Positions 53,772 through 63,309 of a stretch of 64,000 nucleotides of DNA are shown here, piece by piece. The stretch comes from Streptomyces sp. CB02980 (GTDB lineage: Bacteria; Actinomycetota; Actinomycetes; Streptomycetales; Streptomycetaceae), in NCBI RefSeq assembly GCF_014451325.2, contig NZ_JACSCH020000002.1:434001-498000 (forward strand), read 5' to 3'. How positions within the stretch are numbered: the stretch's first letter is position 1; each line of letters opens with the position of its first letter. The notes under the pieces are model-generated. The model was not told the origin of the DNA. It saw nothing but the letters and a program-made list of their open reading frames with translations, and did not search any database. A program made the position numbers and the translations under genes.

Positions 53772-55835
53772 TCATTGCTCCCAGGCGTGGAGGCGTACAA
53801 GGGGCGGAAACGCGTACTCCTCGCCGGCACCCGCCGGGGGGTCGAGCAGGTGGTGGTCGACAAGCCGCTCCAGGAGGTCCTCCGCCTGGCGTCCGCCGCA
53901 GCGCAGCACGGCGGCCGCACCGGCGGGGGTGAACGCCCGGTCCGCGGACCGGGCGAGGGCGCGCACGGCGTCGCGGAGCACGGGGTCCAGGCCCTCGTAC
54001 GCGGAGGTCAGCCGTTCCCGTACGGACAGGTCTCCGGCGACCAGCTCCGACAGCCGCCGCTCCTCGTCGGCCAGCCGGTCCGCCAGCCGGGCGAGGGTCC
54101 AGTGCGGGCGGGCGGCGAGCCGCATGCCCGCGATCCGCACGGCCAGCGGGATCCCGTCGCACAGCTCGGCAACGGTCTCGGCCGCCGTCCGTTCGGCCAG
54201 CACCCGCCGCTCACCGGCGATCCGGGCGAGCAGGGAGACGGACTGGTCGGCGGTGAAGCGCTCGACGCGGAAGTGCTGGGCGCCCTCCAGACCGGACAGC
54301 GGGGTCCGGCCGGCCAGCAGCGCGGCGCCGCCGGGGCCGGACGGCAGCAACGGGCGGACGGCGCGTTCCCCGGGCGCTTCGTCGACGACCACCAGCACCC
54401 GGCGGCCGGCGACGGACTCCTGGTAGAGCGCCGCGAGTTCGGTCAGCCCGGCAGGCAGCCCGGCCGTCGGCACACCCAGCGCCCGGGCGAAGTCGCGCAG
54501 CACGGTGCGGACCTCGTCGGGCGTGCCGGTGCGCAGCCGGGCATGCAGGACGCCGTCGGGGAAGTGGCGGGAGACGGCCGCGGCGATCTGGACGGTCAGG
54601 GCGGACTTGCCGACGCCGACGGGTCCGTGGAGCACGGCGACCGGCGCCGCGCCGAACGCGGCCAGCGGCCCCTGCCCGGTCAGGTACTGCCGGACCTGGA
54701 AGTGCTCGGCCCGGCCCACGAAGTCCCCGACGCTCTGCGGCAGGTGGACGGAGCTCGGCGCGTCGGCCCGGCCGGCGGGCTGCGCCGTCCTCGCCGTCGC
54801 GGCCGGGGTGTCCTCCCCCAGCACGGCCATCTGGGCCTCGCGGAGTTGGGCACCGGGCTCGATGCCGCTCTCGACGCGGAGCCTGCGGTCGACCGCGGCG
54901 AACAGCTCCAGCGCCTCCGCCCGGCGGCCGGAACCGGCGAGCGCGGCGAGCAGCCGGGCGTGCAAGCCCTCGTGCAGCACCTCGTGCCGGGCGATCGGCC
55001 CGAGCTGGGCGAGCACCTCCTCGTACTGCCCACGGGCGAGGGCGAGATCGGCGAGGCGCAGCGCGGAGGCCACGCGCAGGCGGGCGTGCTCGACGGCAGC
55101 GGCATGGCGTGCCAGCCGTGGTGGGGCGCCTTCCAGGAGCGGCCCGCGCCAGAGCTGCAACGCCTCGGCTAGCAGGGCCTGTTCGTGCAGCGGGTCGTCG
55201 CCGGCGCGAGCCCGCGCGGCCTCGTGCGTCAGCCTGCCGAACTCCAGGACGTCGAGTCGGCTGTCTCCCTCGATCCGGAGCTCGTAGCCGCCGCCGCGCC
55301 GCAGAACCGCGGTCCGGCCGGTGCCGGGGAGGGTGTGCGCCTCCAGCATCAGCCGGATGCGTGAGATGTAGGTGTGGATCAACTGGCCGAATGTGTCCGG
55401 CAGTTCGCCGTCCTCCCAGAGGACCTCGATGATCTCGTCGCGTTCGACCACCTGATGGGCCTGGAGCGCGAGCAGTCCGAGCAGGGTCCGCTGCTTCGGC
55501 GTTCCGGTGAGCAGTTCGGCGGCGCCGCGCGTGGCGGAGAGCCGGCCGAGGATCTTCAGGACCAGCGGGGCGTCCTCGGGGACCTCCCCTTCGGCGCCGG
55601 CCGTGGCGCCGACCTGCGCGAGCAGCGCGGGTTCGTCCAGGGCTTCGGCGATTCTGCGCAGCGATCCGGATCTCGGGGCGCGGACCCGGCCCCGTTCGAT
55701 CTCACGGAGCGTCCGCAGACCGATCCCGGACTTCTCGGCGAGGTGCCGCTGACTGACCCCGTTGCGGGTCCGCGCGGCACGGACCAGGGTGGCGACGTCT
55801 CGTTCCGCCAACGCCGCCGGACTACCACCCGTCAT
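53772..55835 (-). CDS. XRE-SARP-NB-ARC regulator
   Basis: 687 residues. Starts with an XRE-type HTH (TRNGVSQRHLAEKSGIGLRTLREIERG), followed by a SARP winged-helix DNA-binding domain (VLKILGRLSATRG..PKQRTLLGLLAL..DEIIEVLWED), a BTAD tetratricopeptide domain, and an NTPase core with P-loop GPVGVGKSALT and DGIPLAVRIAGMRLAARP. SARPs activate antibiotic clusters by binding direct repeats at promoters. It ends after the NB-ARC and winged-helix part without a TPR tail. ATG 55835 has GGGGGAG very close upstream; ATG 55850 is the alternative. Likely pathway regulator, target unproven. Confidence 0.9.
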   Translation of the reverse strand: MTGGSPAALAERDVATLVRAARTRNGVSQRHLAEKSGIGLRTLREIERGRVRAPRSGSLRRIAEALDEPALLAQVGATAGAEGEVPEDAPLVLKILGRLSATRGAAELLTGTPKQRTLLGLLALQAHQVVERDEIIEVLWEDGELPDTFGQLIHTYISRIRLMLEAHTLPGTGRTAVLRRGGGYELRIEGDSRLDVLEFGRLTHEAARARAGDDPLHEQALLAEALQLWRGPLLEGAPPRLARHAAAVEHARLRVASALRLADLALARGQYEEVLAQLGPIARHEVLHEGLHARLLAALAGSGRRAEALELFAAVDRRLRVESGIEPGAQLREAQMAVLGEDTPAATARTAQPAGRADAPSSVHLPQSVGDFVGRAEHFQVRQYLTGQGPLAAFGAAPVAVLHGPVGVGKSALTVQIAAAVSRHFPDGVLHARLRTGTPDEVRTVLRDFARALGVPTAGLPAGLTELAALYQESVAGRRVLVVVDEAPGERAVRPLLPSGPGGAALLAGRTPLSGLEGAQHFRVERFTADQSVSLLARIAGERRVLAERTAAETVAELCDGIPLAVRIAGMRLAARPHWTLARLADRLADEERRLSELVAGDLSVRERLTSAYEGLDPVLRDAVRALARSADRAFTPAGAAAVLRCGGRQAEDLLERLVDHHLLDPPAGAGEEYAFPPLVRLHAWEQ

Positions 55836-55904
55836 GACTCCCCCATGCATGCTCGTTCGTTTCGCCGTCCGTCCCCGTCGTCTGCGACGGACGCGCCGAC
55901 GTGG

Positions 55905-56096
55905 TCAGCCGCGGCTGTTCCACTCCTCCTGGGGGTCGGTGACGATCGGGCCGTCGGCCACGACGGTGCTCGGCGCGGGGGCCGTGAGCTGCTGTTCGGC
56001 GACGGCCAGAACCGAGAGGCCGAGCAGCGCGGTGACCGCGACGCAGGCGGTGCGCAGGGTGTGGGCGGTGCGGGGAGTGGAGGTGATCGCTCGCAT
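55905..56096 (-). CDS. 63-residue putative secreted/membrane peptide
   Basis: Begins MRAITSTPRTAHTLRTACV, then a hydrophobic stretch VAVTALLGLSVLAVAEQQ and a short polar tail rich in Pro, Asp and Glu. This looks like a signal peptide or single membrane anchor. GGAAG lies about ten bases before the ATG. It sits between two SARP-type regulators on the same strand. It has AfsS-like size and location, but no AfsS repeats. Function unknown. Confidence 0.55.
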   Translation of the reverse strand: MRAITSTPRTAHTLRTACVAVTALLGLSVLAVAEQQLTAPAPSTVVADGPIVTDPQEEWNSRG

Positions 56097-56231
56097 GTCT
56101 CGGTCTTCCGTTCGCTCGTCGTTCGTGCTGCCGAGTGAGACTCTGCCAACTGCCGATCTATGCTGGATAAATCCTGGATATGCGCTCTGAGCTGCGGATA
56201 TATCGTTCCTGCCGGAGGGGTGGGGGCAGCT

Positions 56232-59200
56232 TCACAGTGGTTCGCCGAGGGCCGTGAGGAGGGCCGCCGCGTGGTCGGCGTCGGGCAGCCCGAGCCGGGT
56301 GAACAGCGTGTGGGCCTGCCGGGCCCTGGCCGCCGCGACCCCGAAGTCGCCGAGGTCGGCGAGGGTACGGCCGAGCACCAGGAGGGCGAGCCCCTGGTCG
56401 CGCTCCGCGCCGCGCTGCTCGCACAGCACCAGCGCACGGCTCGCCTCCCTGACGGCCTCCTCCCGGCGGCCCGTGATCCGTAGGGTCTCGGCCAGCCGGA
56501 AGCGGGTCTGCGACTCCTGTCCGCGGAACTGCCAGGCCTCGCAGAGGCGCAGGCACTGGGCATGGCTCGCGACCGCCTCGTCGTACCGCCCCAGTTCGTG
56601 CAGGGCCATGCCCTGCACATAGAGCGCGTAGGCGGCGCCGTGGTGGTCCTCGACCTCACGCAGCGCGGCCAGCGCCTCGGCGCACGCGACGAGCGCCTCC
56701 TCGGCGCGGCCGCCGCGCAGCCGGGCCTGTGCCGCGTTGAGCCGCGTCACCAGTTCACCCGAGCGGTGTCCGAGCTTCTCCGCCAGATCGATCGCCTGGT
56801 CGTAGCAGTGCACCGCGTCCTCGTAGCGGTGCTGGAACTGTGCTATCAGGCCGCGGTCGTTGAGTGTCTGACGGAGAATCACCCGGTCGCCGACCCGCTC
56901 GCAGGCCTCCGCCGCGAGCCGGGTGAACAGCTCGGCCTCGGCGAGCCGGGCGCTCTGCAGGGCGGCGTTCCCGCAGACGAAGCGGGCCCGCCCGGCGACA
57001 TGGTCGTCGCCGCGCAGCGCGGCGGTCTCGGCCAGCGCCTGCGCGGCGGCGGCGAGCTGCCCGTACGGGATGTCCTTGCCGAACGGCGTGAGGGCGATGA
57101 GCAGGTCCGCGGCGACGCGCAGGATCCGCGGGGCCGCCCCGGCGGGGCTGCGGGCGGCCAGCATCACCGCGTTGGTGAGGCATTCGAACTCAGCGGTCAC
57201 CCAGGCGCGGGCCTCGGCGAGCCCGGCGAAATGCGGCGCGGGCGCGGAGCCGGGGGCGAGGGAGCCGGGGGTGAGGAAGATCCCGTCCGGGTCGCCGGGC
57301 ACCATGCACTGGAAGGCGGCGCGCCCGGCGGCCAGCAGGTGGTCGAGGAGCGGCGGCAGCACGGGGATGCCGGCCTCGGCACCGCCGTCGCCCGGCGACA
57401 CGCCGAGCTGGAGCGCGAAGGCCCAGACGAGGTCGTGGTAGCGGTACCGGCCGGGCTGCGGGGCCTCCAGCATGGCCGCGTCGACCAGGGACTCGAGGAT
57501 CTCCTCGGCGTCGTACGCGTCGAGACCGAGGGCCGCGGCGGCCACCTCAAGGCCGATGCTGGGCCGGGCGACCGGGGCGAGGTGCTGGAAGGCGCACGCC
57601 TGCTCCTGCGGGAGCTGGCGATAGCCGAGTTCGAACGTGGCCGCGACAGCCAGGTCGCCGGCGCGCAGCTCGCCGATGCGGCGGCGCTCGTCGGCGAGCC
57701 GACGGGTCATGGTCTCGATCTGCCAGCGAGGCCGGGCGGCGAGCCGGGCGGCCACGATCCGGACGGCGAGCGGGAGATGTCCGCACGCGGTCACCAGATC
57801 GGTCGCGGCGGCGGGCTCCGCCGCCACGCGTGCGGCGCCGACGATCGCGGTGAGCAGCTCGATCGCCTCGTCGGTCGCGAAGGCCTCCAGGGCCACGGCG
57901 GTGACCGCGCTGGGGATCCCGACGAGCCGGGTCCGGCTGGTGACGATCACGGCGCAGCCGGCCGATCCGGGCAGCAGTGGGACCACCTGGGCGGGGTCCC
58001 TGGCGTTGTCGAGGAGCAATAACATGCGCCGCCCGTCGAGCAGGGTGCGCAGGAGCCGGGCGCGGTCGTCGGTCATGGCCGGCAGCGCGTGCGGCGGCAC
58101 GCCCATCGCGGCGAGCATGCTGCCGAGGACGGCCGACGGGTCGGCGGGCTCGAGACCGCTGCCGCGCAGATCGACATAGAGCTGCCCGTCGGGGAACTCG
58201 TGCTTGATCCGGTGGGCGACCCGCAGGGCGAGGGTGGTCTTGCCGAGGCCGCCCATGCCGCTGATGGACGCGACCGGAAGCGAGGTCCGATCCGGGGCGG
58301 TGAGGACCCGGCTCAGCTCCTCGACCTGTTCGGCGCGGCCGGTGAAGTCGAATGCGTCGGCGGGAAGTTGGGCAGGGCGGTCAAGGACCGGTGCGGCGGA
58401 CTCGGGGGCGGGTGCGGGTGTGGGGCCGGTGTCGGGTTCGGCGGTTCGAAGCGCCGGGGAGGGCTGCGGATCCTCGGGACTCCGCGGGTCGCGGGGGGCC
58501 TCGGGAGCGGCTGCGGCCGGCGCGGTGCCGCGGACCGAGACGTCGAGGAGCGGGTCGCCCGCGAGGACCCGTTCGTGCAGCGCGGTCAGTTCGGGACCGG
58601 GGTCGACGCCGAGTTCCTCGGCGAGGACGCGCCGGGCTCGCGCGTAGACCGCCAGCGCGTCCGCCTGCCGCCCGGAGGCGTACAGGGCGCGCATGAGAAA
58701 GCCGTACGGCCGCTCCTGGAGCGGGTGTTCCTGCGTGAACACGGTGAGGTCGGGAATGACCGCGCCGTACCGGCCCGCCTGCAACTCGTGAGCGAAACGT
58801 TCCTCTTCCAGCCCGATCCGCAGCTCGGTGAAGCGGGCCCGCTGCTGCTCGGCGTACGGGCCGGGCACTCCGGCCAGCGGCGCGCCCTGCCAGAGGCCGA
58901 GCGCCTCGGCCAGCAGCCGCCCACAGGCCTCGCCGTCGCCCCCGGCCCGGGCCCGGCCGGCGTCGACGGCGAGCTGCTCGGCACGGTGCAGGTCCACCGA
59001 GAGCGGCGGCGCCACCATGCGGTAGCCGTCGGGCTGGGAGAGCAGCAGCCGAGGTTCGGCGGAGTCCTCCTCCAGGAGCTGCCGCAGCCGCCACACGTAG
59101 GTGCGCAGGCTCGCCAGCGCGGAGCTCGGGGGCTCCTCGCCCCAGACCGAAACGATCAGTTCGTGCGTGGAGGCGACCCGGCCGGAGCGCAACAGCAGCG

Positions 59201-59303
59201 CCACGAGCAGGGCCTGCTGCTGCGGAGAACCAATGGTGATCGGCGTCTCGCCCCTGTGCACGGACACGGCTCCGAGCACGCTGAACCGAATCGACCCCCC
59301 CAT
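56232..59303 (-). CDS. AfsR-like SARP regulator with NB-ARC and TPR domains
   Basis: 1023 residues. Domain order: winged-helix SARP DNA-binding domain (residues about 1-100: FSVLGAVSVHRG..PQQQALLVALLLRSGRV..ELIVSVWGEEPPSSALASLRTYV), BTAD (to about 250), Pro/Ala-rich linker, NB-ARC NTPase with P-loop SGMGGLGKTTLA, LLLLDNARD, CGHLPLAVRIVAARLA, then TPR repeats to the end (for example GMALHELGRYDEAVASHAQCL). Same layout and length as AfsR, a global activator of secondary metabolism. ATG 59303 has AGGA four bases upstream; GTG 59321 is an alternative. Followed by the 63-residue peptide gene, 135 bases away. Confidence 0.93.
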   Translation of the reverse strand: MGGSIRFSVLGAVSVHRGETPITIGSPQQQALLVALLLRSGRVASTHELIVSVWGEEPPSSALASLRTYVWRLRQLLEEDSAEPRLLLSQPDGYRMVAPPLSVDLHRAEQLAVDAGRARAGGDGEACGRLLAEALGLWQGAPLAGVPGPYAEQQRARFTELRIGLEEERFAHELQAGRYGAVIPDLTVFTQEHPLQERPYGFLMRALYASGRQADALAVYARARRVLAEELGVDPGPELTALHERVLAGDPLLDVSVRGTAPAAAAPEAPRDPRSPEDPQPSPALRTAEPDTGPTPAPAPESAAPVLDRPAQLPADAFDFTGRAEQVEELSRVLTAPDRTSLPVASISGMGGLGKTTLALRVAHRIKHEFPDGQLYVDLRGSGLEPADPSAVLGSMLAAMGVPPHALPAMTDDRARLLRTLLDGRRMLLLLDNARDPAQVVPLLPGSAGCAVIVTSRTRLVGIPSAVTAVALEAFATDEAIELLTAIVGAARVAAEPAAATDLVTACGHLPLAVRIVAARLAARPRWQIETMTRRLADERRRIGELRAGDLAVAATFELGYRQLPQEQACAFQHLAPVARPSIGLEVAAAALGLDAYDAEEILESLVDAAMLEAPQPGRYRYHDLVWAFALQLGVSPGDGGAEAGIPVLPPLLDHLLAAGRAAFQCMVPGDPDGIFLTPGSLAPGSAPAPHFAGLAEARAWVTAEFECLTNAVMLAARSPAGAAPRILRVAADLLIALTPFGKDIPYGQLAAAAQALAETAALRGDDHVAGRARFVCGNAALQSARLAEAELFTRLAAEACERVGDRVILRQTLNDRGLIAQFQHRYEDAVHCYDQAIDLAEKLGHRSGELVTRLNAAQARLRGGRAEEALVACAEALAALREVEDHHGAAYALYVQGMALHELGRYDEAVASHAQCLRLCEAWQFRGQESQTRFRLAETLRITGRREEAVREASRALVLCEQRGAERDQGLALLVLGRTLADLGDFGVAAARARQAHTLFTRLGLPDADHAAALLTALGEPL

Positions 59304-59478
59304 GGATCCTGCCTTCTGCACTCGCGGCTACGCGACCCCCGTCGCACAGTGACCTGACGCCAGGCGTCGGATCACGAGATCATTACACGGGCCGCGCGGA
59401 AGCGGCACCTGCCGCCGGGAATGTTTCCCCCCGCGAGCCCGTGCCCGGCATCGGGCACGAACCGGGCATGAGGGGGCG

Positions 59479-61365
59479 TCAGCCGTCCAGCAGCGCCACA
59501 TGGACGAGATACGGCAACAGGCGGACGGCCTGCGGATCGTGGTCGAGCAGCACCGCGACGGGGGTGCGCCCCCGGGCCCGGAGCACCTCGACGAGCCCCG
59601 CCCGCCCGGACTCACCGTCCTCCACCGGGAGCGGCCTTCCGGCCGCCTCCCGGTCCGGCGTGACGGAGGGGACGGTCGGGACGACGGGACCGGCGCCGGT
59701 GGGCGGGACACCCCTTTCCCGGGCGATCAGGGCGCGTTCCGCGGCGGCCGCGAGGGCCTCGCTCCGCGTGGCGGCGACGGCGACGACGGTGTCGCCGCCG
59801 AGCCGGATCGCGCAGGCAGGCACGGAGAGCAGCGCGGACAGGTCATGGGCGACGGGCTCACCCGCCGCACGCAGCGCGCGGAGGGCGGCGTGGCCCCCGT
59901 GGTCCGGAAGCGCGAGCCGGGGGACGCGTACGCCCGGCTGGGCGAGCCGGTGGACCACCAGCGCCTCGCAGTGCCCGGTCAGCGCGGCCTCCACCGCGGC
60001 CACCCAGGTGAGCCCGGCCGCCGCGCCCGTCGGCAGCCGGTACGGCGTGCCGTGCGCCGGGGCCGGGTACGCCTCGGCCGCGGGGACCCGACGCAGCCGG
60101 TCGGTGACGAGGTCCAGGCCCCAGACCTCGCGACCGCCCCGGGCGTCCGGAGCGGCGGCGAGGGTCCCGTACACGGCGAACGCGTCGAGCAGGGCGGCGA
60201 GGCGGGCGCTCCGGGCGTCCCGCCCGTGACCCCACACGGTGACACCCGGCGCGTCGGCGGGCAGCGGCCCGAACGGGTCGGGCACCTCGACCGCGCACCC
60301 CCACAGGCCGGTCGGCCCCGGCGTGGCCTCCGGGACCGGCCCGAGAAGCCCGGTCCGGGCGTCCGCCACGGCGTCGATCCGCTCCAGCAGCCGTGCGGGC
60401 TCGACGGCCGCGCCCCCGATCCGCCCGAGGAACGCGACCCGCGCCCCCGTCTCGGTACCCGCCCGGGTGACCGATCGGCCGGGCCGGGGCAGGGGCACCA
60501 CGGGGTGCCGACCGCTGGACGACGTCCGCACGTCGGTACGCACGAGGTACGGCTCTCCGGTGTGCCCGCAGCCGCCTGCGACGCCCCCGACCCGTGCAGC
60601 TCCCGCGGCTCCGGCCTCTCCCTCTGCCTCTGCCTCTGCCTCTCCCGCAGCTGCGCCGCTTCCCGCTCCACCCGCTGCCGCGTCTCCGACGCTTCCCGCG
60701 CCTCCGGTCCCTTCCACGGCGCCCGCCGCCCCCGCGGCGCCGCGGCCCAGCCAGGCGCCCAGGAGCCGGTCGGCGATCCATTCCGCCCGCCCGTCGGCGA
60801 GCACGGCGCCGGCGGTGCCGTCCGGCGCACCGCCCATCGACGCGGCGCCGAAGCCGTCCGGCGCGGCGCCCACCGGCCCGTCCGGCCGGCCCTGCGCCCG
60901 AGAACCGCGCAGTCGCCGCCAGGCCGAGGCCGCCGCGGTGCGGTCCGCGGGACCGAGCGGGCCGGTCCACAGTTCGTCCCCGTGGACCAGCACCTGCCCC
61001 AGCCACGCACCGGCGTCGGCGCACTGGTCGGCCGTGGCCGCCAACTCGGCTGCCGAACGCGCGACGTGAAGCACGGCGTCGGCGGCCGTGAGCGTCTCCT
61101 TCTCCGCCCACTCCGCGAGGCCGCCGCGCGCCTCTGCATCGCCCGCGCCCGTCCGGCGGACCCGGACGTCGCGGCATCCGGCCCGCTCCGCGGCCGCCGT
61201 GAGCGCCCGGAGCACGTGGTCATCGGCGGCGAGCAGCAGCCGCCCTTCCGGCGCCGGTCCGGTCTCCGTACCCCGGGCCGGCGGGTCGACGTAGGCGTCG
61301 CCGTCCGCGCCCTGTGGCGCGACCTCGTCATGAGGCCGGTCGTCGTCACTCCATCGCGGACGCAT
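59479..61365 (-). CDS. YcaO-like / TOMM-type protein, divergent
   Basis: 628 residues. The middle and C-terminal parts resemble YcaO-domain proteins of azoline-forming pathways: DARTGLLGPVPEA, the GHGRDARSARLAALLDAF segment, and a C-terminal VAAVEAALTGHCEALVVHRL..ATRSEALAAAAERAL pattern. The ATP-binding ExxExxxR-type helix is not recognisable, so it may bind rather than catalyse. The region of residues about 190-250 is Gly/Ala/Glu low complexity. Start ATG 61365 has CAGGAG seven bases upstream. No RiPP precursor is obvious beside it. Assignment tentative; it could be a family of unknown function. Confidence 0.6.
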   Translation of the reverse strand: MRPRWSDDDRPHDEVAPQGADGDAYVDPPARGTETGPAPEGRLLLAADDHVLRALTAAAERAGCRDVRVRRTGAGDAEARGGLAEWAEKETLTAADAVLHVARSAAELAATADQCADAGAWLGQVLVHGDELWTGPLGPADRTAAASAWRRLRGSRAQGRPDGPVGAAPDGFGAASMGGAPDGTAGAVLADGRAEWIADRLLGAWLGRGAAGAAGAVEGTGGAGSVGDAAAGGAGSGAAAGEAEAEAEGEAGAAGAARVGGVAGGCGHTGEPYLVRTDVRTSSSGRHPVVPLPRPGRSVTRAGTETGARVAFLGRIGGAAVEPARLLERIDAVADARTGLLGPVPEATPGPTGLWGCAVEVPDPFGPLPADAPGVTVWGHGRDARSARLAALLDAFAVYGTLAAAPDARGGREVWGLDLVTDRLRRVPAAEAYPAPAHGTPYRLPTGAAAGLTWVAAVEAALTGHCEALVVHRLAQPGVRVPRLALPDHGGHAALRALRAAGEPVAHDLSALLSVPACAIRLGGDTVVAVAATRSEALAAAAERALIARERGVPPTGAGPVVPTVPSVTPDREAAGRPLPVEDGESGRAGLVEVLRARGRTPVAVLLDHDPQAVRLLPYLVHVALLDG

Positions 61366-61798
61366 GCGTCGGCTCCTGTCCCTTGGATCACTGGCGGTCG
61401 ATCGAAGGGCTCCGCGCCCCTCAGGCTCGATGAAAGAGGAAGGGGATAGGCAAACGATCAATGCGGGATATAGCGTGGCCTGTTCCCACCCTGCCGACGC
61501 CCGCCCCCGTGTGGCCGGCGGAGGCGAGCCGTACTCGGTCCGCCAGGCCGGTGAGGTCCTGTTCGAGCCCGAGGCCCTCGATCCCGTCCCCCCGCAGGAT
61601 GGGGGGCGACGAGCGGTGTCCGTCGGCTGGTGGTGAGCGAGCCCGGCGGCGGAGAGCAGCACGATCCCGCTTCGGAAGGGATGACGGGGAGGAGGTCGGG
61701 CCGTGCGCCGCTGCGGTTCCCCGGACGGTCCGGGAACTCGGCGGCTCCGCCGTACGACTCCTCCACCGCACCGGCACGGAAGCGGCGAGAGGCACGGG
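61366..61798. promoter_or_regulatory. Intergenic region before the metal uptake operon
   Basis: 433 bases between divergent genes. An AT-richer stretch at about 61430-61490 is the likeliest promoter area. I looked for a Zur-type box (TGATAATCATTATCA-like) and did not find a convincing one. It also holds a weak small-ORF candidate at 61430-61636. Confidence 0.5.
61430..61636 (+). CDS. Possible small protein, 68 residues (weak)
   Basis: Open frame starting MKEEGDRQTINAGYSV. From about the 18th codon the third positions are strongly G or C, as in real genes here, and the C-terminal part (YSVRQAGEVLFEPEALDP) looks like protein sequence. Ribosome site is weak, and another frame on the opposite strand is also open. 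Not recognised; could be noise. Confidence 0.3.
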   Translation: MKEEGDRQTINAGYSVACSHPADARPRVAGGGEPYSVRQAGEVLFEPEALDPVPPQDGGRRAVSVGWW

Positions 61799-62434
61799 AT
61801 GGGCGGACTGGACATACGCATGCGCGGGGTCGTCTGCCGGCACGGCCGCGCCGAGGCCGTGGTGGGGGTGGACCTGGAGATCGCCGCCGGCGAGCGGGTC
61901 GCCCTGACGGGGACGAACGGGTCCGGGAAGACGACGCTGCTGCGTGCGGTCCTCGGGATGCACCGGCAGACGAGCGGCTCCATCGAGGTCGGCGGGCGCG
62001 GCGCGCGCTCGGCCGCCGAGTGGGCGTGGCGGCGCCGGTCGTGCGCCTGGATCCCGCAGAAGCCCGCCGCCGGACGGTTCCCGCTGCGGGGCGACGAGCT
62101 GCTCGCGAGCAGCGGGGCGCCCGGCGATGCGGCGCGCGCGGCCGGACGGCTCGGGGTCGGGGCACTGACCTCGCGTCCCGTGGGCACCTTGTCCGGCGGG
62201 CAGTTGCAGCGCATGTACCTGGCGCGGGCGATCGGCTGTGTCGCGGCGGGCGCCCAGGTGCTGCTCGCCGACGAGCCGACCGCCGCCCTCGACTTCGAGG
62301 GGCAGGAGGAGGCGGCCGACGTGCTGACCGAGCTGCCGGTCACGCTCGTGGTCGTGACCCACGACCGGGCGCTGGCGGACCGGTGCGACCGGGTCCTCGA
62401 GATGGCCGCGGGGCGGCTGCGGGAGGTGCGGTGA
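61799..62434 (+). CDS. znuC: Metal ABC transporter ATPase (ZnuC-like)
   Basis: 211 residues. Walker A GTNGSGKTT, signature TLSGGQLQRMYLARA, Walker B VLLADEPTAALD, switch His VVVTHDR. Small ATPase of the zinc/manganese uptake family, identified by the permease and binding protein downstream. ATG 61799 has GAGAGG six bases upstream. The stop overlaps the permease GTG. Metal preference (Zn or Mn) cannot be read from the sequence. Confidence 0.88.
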   Translation: MGGLDIRMRGVVCRHGRAEAVVGVDLEIAAGERVALTGTNGSGKTTLLRAVLGMHRQTSGSIEVGGRGARSAAEWAWRRRSCAWIPQKPAAGRFPLRGDELLASSGAPGDAARAAGRLGVGALTSRPVGTLSGGQLQRMYLARAIGCVAAGAQVLLADEPTAALDFEGQEEAADVLTELPVTLVVVTHDRALADRCDRVLEMAAGRLREVR

Positions 62435-63309
62435 GCGCGCTCGCGGCGGCCGACCTCGGCGCCATGCTCCAGCTCGTGCCGGTCCAGCGGGCGGGGGTGG
62501 CCCTGCTCCTCGCGGCCGTCGGCCTGCCGGTGATCGGCGTCGTCATCGTGGGCCTCGACATCATGCCGGTGCGGTTCGCGATGATGCACGTGGCACTGCT
62601 CGGCATCGCGGTCGGGCTGCTGACCGGGATCGATCCGATGGTCTGCGCGCTGGTGGCGTGCGCGTTGTCGGGGGCGGGTGTCGCGCCGCTGGCCCGGACG
62701 CCGGCGGGGCTCTCGGGGGCGATGGGTCTGCTGATGAGCCTCGCGATCGCCGCCGCGCTGCTGCTCCTCGCCGTCTCCGGCGTCAACGCGTCGGGGGCCT
62801 TCGCCCTGCTGTGGGGGTCGATCCTCTCGGTCGGCACGACGGACCTCGTGGTTCTCGGCGCGCTGGCCGTGGTCGTGCCCGCACTGTTCTGGTGGCGGCG
62901 CCGAGAGGTGGCGCTGCTGCTGTACGACCGCGAGCTCGCCCAGTGCTCGGGGGTACCGGTCCGTTTCCTCACCACGGCTCTTCTGGTGCTGGTCGCGGTC
63001 GCGGTCGCCGGCGCGATCAAGCTGACCGGGGCGCTCCTGGTCGACGCGCTGACCCTGCTGCCCGCGCTCGCGGCCCGCCGTCTGGGCCGCTCGCTGGGGT
63101 CGATCACGCTGTGGGCGGTCGGCATCGGCGTCGCGGTCAACGTCACGGGCTTCCTGCTGGCCCTGTGGCTGGACTGGCCTCCGGGCCCGGTCCTCGTCCT
63201 GACGGCGGGGGTTGTCGTCCTCGCCGTGCATCTCATCCCCGAACGGAGAAACAGCTCATGGCGCGCACCCGCGTCCGTACCGCCCGTCTCGCTTCCCTCG
63301 TCGCACTGA
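62431..63309 (+). CDS. znuB: Metal ABC transporter permease (ZnuB-like, ABC-3 family)
   Basis: 292 residues with seven to eight membrane segments. Conserved ABC-3 features: LDIMPVRFAMMHVALLGIAVGL near the N-terminus, DRELAQCSGVP on the cytosolic side, IKLTGALLVDALTLLPALAARRL near the end. GTG start overlaps the ATPase stop (GTGA), and the 3' end overlaps the binding-protein gene by 52 bases. Confidence 0.88.
   Translation: MSALAAADLGAMLQLVPVQRAGVALLLAAVGLPVIGVVIVGLDIMPVRFAMMHVALLGIAVGLLTGIDPMVCALVACALSGAGVAPLARTPAGLSGAMGLLMSLAIAAALLLLAVSGVNASGAFALLWGSILSVGTTDLVVLGALAVVVPALFWWRRREVALLLYDRELAQCSGVPVRFLTTALLVLVAVAVAGAIKLTGALLVDALTLLPALAARRLGRSLGSITLWAVGIGVAVNVTGFLLALWLDWPPGPVLVLTAGVVVLAVHLIPERRNSSWRAPASVPPVSLPSSH

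Noticed and set aside
55905..56096. AfsS homologue
   Set aside because: Right length and next to an AfsR-like gene, but it has a hydrophobic leader and none of the AfsS repeat sequence.
59441..59458. Hairpin GTGCCCG / CGGGCAC after the YcaO-like gene as a terminator
   Set aside because: Only seven base pairs with no T tract; too weak to call among such GC-rich DNA.
61366..61798. Zur operator upstream of the metal transporter
   Set aside because: No sequence resembling TGATAATCATTATCA with usable symmetry was found.
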